A stretch of DNA of 17,782 nucleotides, from positions 1-17,782 of the forward strand of contig NCSJ02000553.1 in NCBI GenBank assembly GCA_002812745.2, given 5' to 3'. This stretch comes from Scytalidium lignicola. Its lineage: Eukaryota; Ascomycota; Leotiomycetes. The number at the start of each line of letters is the position of its first letter. The first letter of the stretch is position 1. The notes beneath the pieces are model-generated. The model did not search any database and was not told the origin of the DNA. It worked only from the letters and a program-made list of their open reading frames with translations. The position numbers were made by a program, and so were the translations under genes. This document shows, one piece after another, positions 17,441 to 17,782 of this stretch.

Positions 17441-17782
17441 TTGTTAATCTTAACTTTGTTAGCTTGGTCATTGCTAACTTGGTCATTGTTAATTTTATAA
17501 CTTTTTCTATGTTTACATACAATCAGTGAATTGTAAATACAAGTATTACTGATTACATTATTAATAATCTTAATTAGTTTAATTTTAGTTCTTATTCAAC
17601 GTATTTTGATCTTTATCTTATGAAGACAGGTAATGGTTTTACTCTAATTATAAGTGTAAGCATTGTTACACTTAAAACTATTTGTTCAGATGGTTCATCC
17701 TTTTTTTTNAACATTTACTAATGTACAGTATATACTTACATTTCCAGTTAATATTTTTAAAGCTTTAAGACTCCTTGTACAG
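17441..17782 (+). pseudogene. Protease of copia element V (partial)
   Basis: At 17521-17560 the frame reads NQ, a stop, IVNTSITDYI, matching the copia motif WIVDTGATDHI. The stop is TGA in the place of Trp, the catalytic Asp is Asn (AAT at 17536-17538) and the Gly is Ser (17542-17544). YSTYFDLYLMKTGNGFTLII and VTLKTICSDGSSF follow, then TFTNVQYILTFPVNIFKALR close to the window end. The catalytic triad is destroyed. The gene continues past the window. Confidence 0.8.

Larger units (their letters stand above)
16621..17782 (+). mobile_element. Element V: Ty1/copia retrotransposon, 5' part, runs off the window
   Basis: Gag with a zinc-knuckle relic is followed by a copia-type aspartic protease on the plus strand, the order found in Ty1/copia Pol polyproteins. 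Integrase and RT would lie beyond the window. No 5' LTR is visible. The sequence is AT-rich with stops, but many stretches stay readable. Ambiguous bases are at 17266 and 17709. Confidence 0.82.

Noticed and set aside
17328..17522. Minus-strand open frame of 64 codons with Phe/Leu run
   Set aside because: It is the reverse of the Lys-rich tail of the copia Gag.
1..17782. Host protein-coding genes, tRNA or rRNA genes
   Set aside because: No frame outside the retroelements shows a domain or codon pattern, and I saw no cloverleaf with conserved arms or rRNA-like sequence.

Overview
The window is a pile of decayed LTR retrotransposons with no recognisable host gene, tRNA, rRNA or CRISPR array. 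The organism is most likely a filamentous ascomycete (Pezizomycotina). The reasons are the Ty3/gypsy chromoviruses and a Ty1/copia element, a fungal-type Zn(II)2Cys6 motif, and AT-rich sequence with hallmarks of repeat-induced point mutation (RIP). Most coding frames are interrupted by TAA/TAG/TGA where Gln or Trp is expected, and many Asp, Cys and Gly codons have become Asn, Tyr and Ser. Bases 9001-9060 hold no CpA or TpG and nine TpA. No species is named because nothing here fixes it.

Layout: (1) 1-204 is AT-rich flank. (2) 205-8460 is a complete minus-strand Ty3/gypsy chromovirus, element I. It has 174-bp LTRs, a 5-bp target duplication (GAAGT) and readable gag, protease, RT, RNase H, integrase, chromodomain and a 443-residue in-frame tail. 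It looks youngest: it has visibly higher GC, fewer stops, and is nested in AT-rich older sequence. (3) 8461-11570 is a much more mutated plus-strand Ty3/gypsy element II (protease, RT, RNase H, start of integrase), which element I probably split. (4) 11571-11810 is a palindrome-rich non-coding block. (5) 11811-13132 is the 3' end of a second chromovirus family (element III): integrase C-terminus, chromodomain, an antisense ORF and a 359-bp LTR. (6) 13133-13400 is an isolated integrase-core fragment, ending at a junction marked by ambiguous bases. (7) 13405-16520 is a longer copy of the same family (element IV): RNase H, integrase, chromodomain, antisense ORF and a 359-bp LTR. (8) About 16621 to the window end is the gag-protease part of a plus-strand Ty1/copia element V.

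The most interesting observation is in elements III and IV. Between the chromodomain and the 3' LTR, on the strand opposite to pol, lies an ORF with exact Zn(II)2Cys6 spacing (C-x2-C-x6-C-x8-C-x2-C-x6-C) followed by a charged, probably coiled-coil segment. Five of the six Cys are now Tyr in both copies, each explained by one TGY to TAY change. If intact relatives exist, the family would carry its own DNA-binding or regulatory protein in antisense. The second notable feature is the long uncharacterised tail after the chromodomain of element I.

All elements appear dead. In element I the protease, RT and integrase active sites are each lost to transitions. The functions given below are those of the ancestral proteins.
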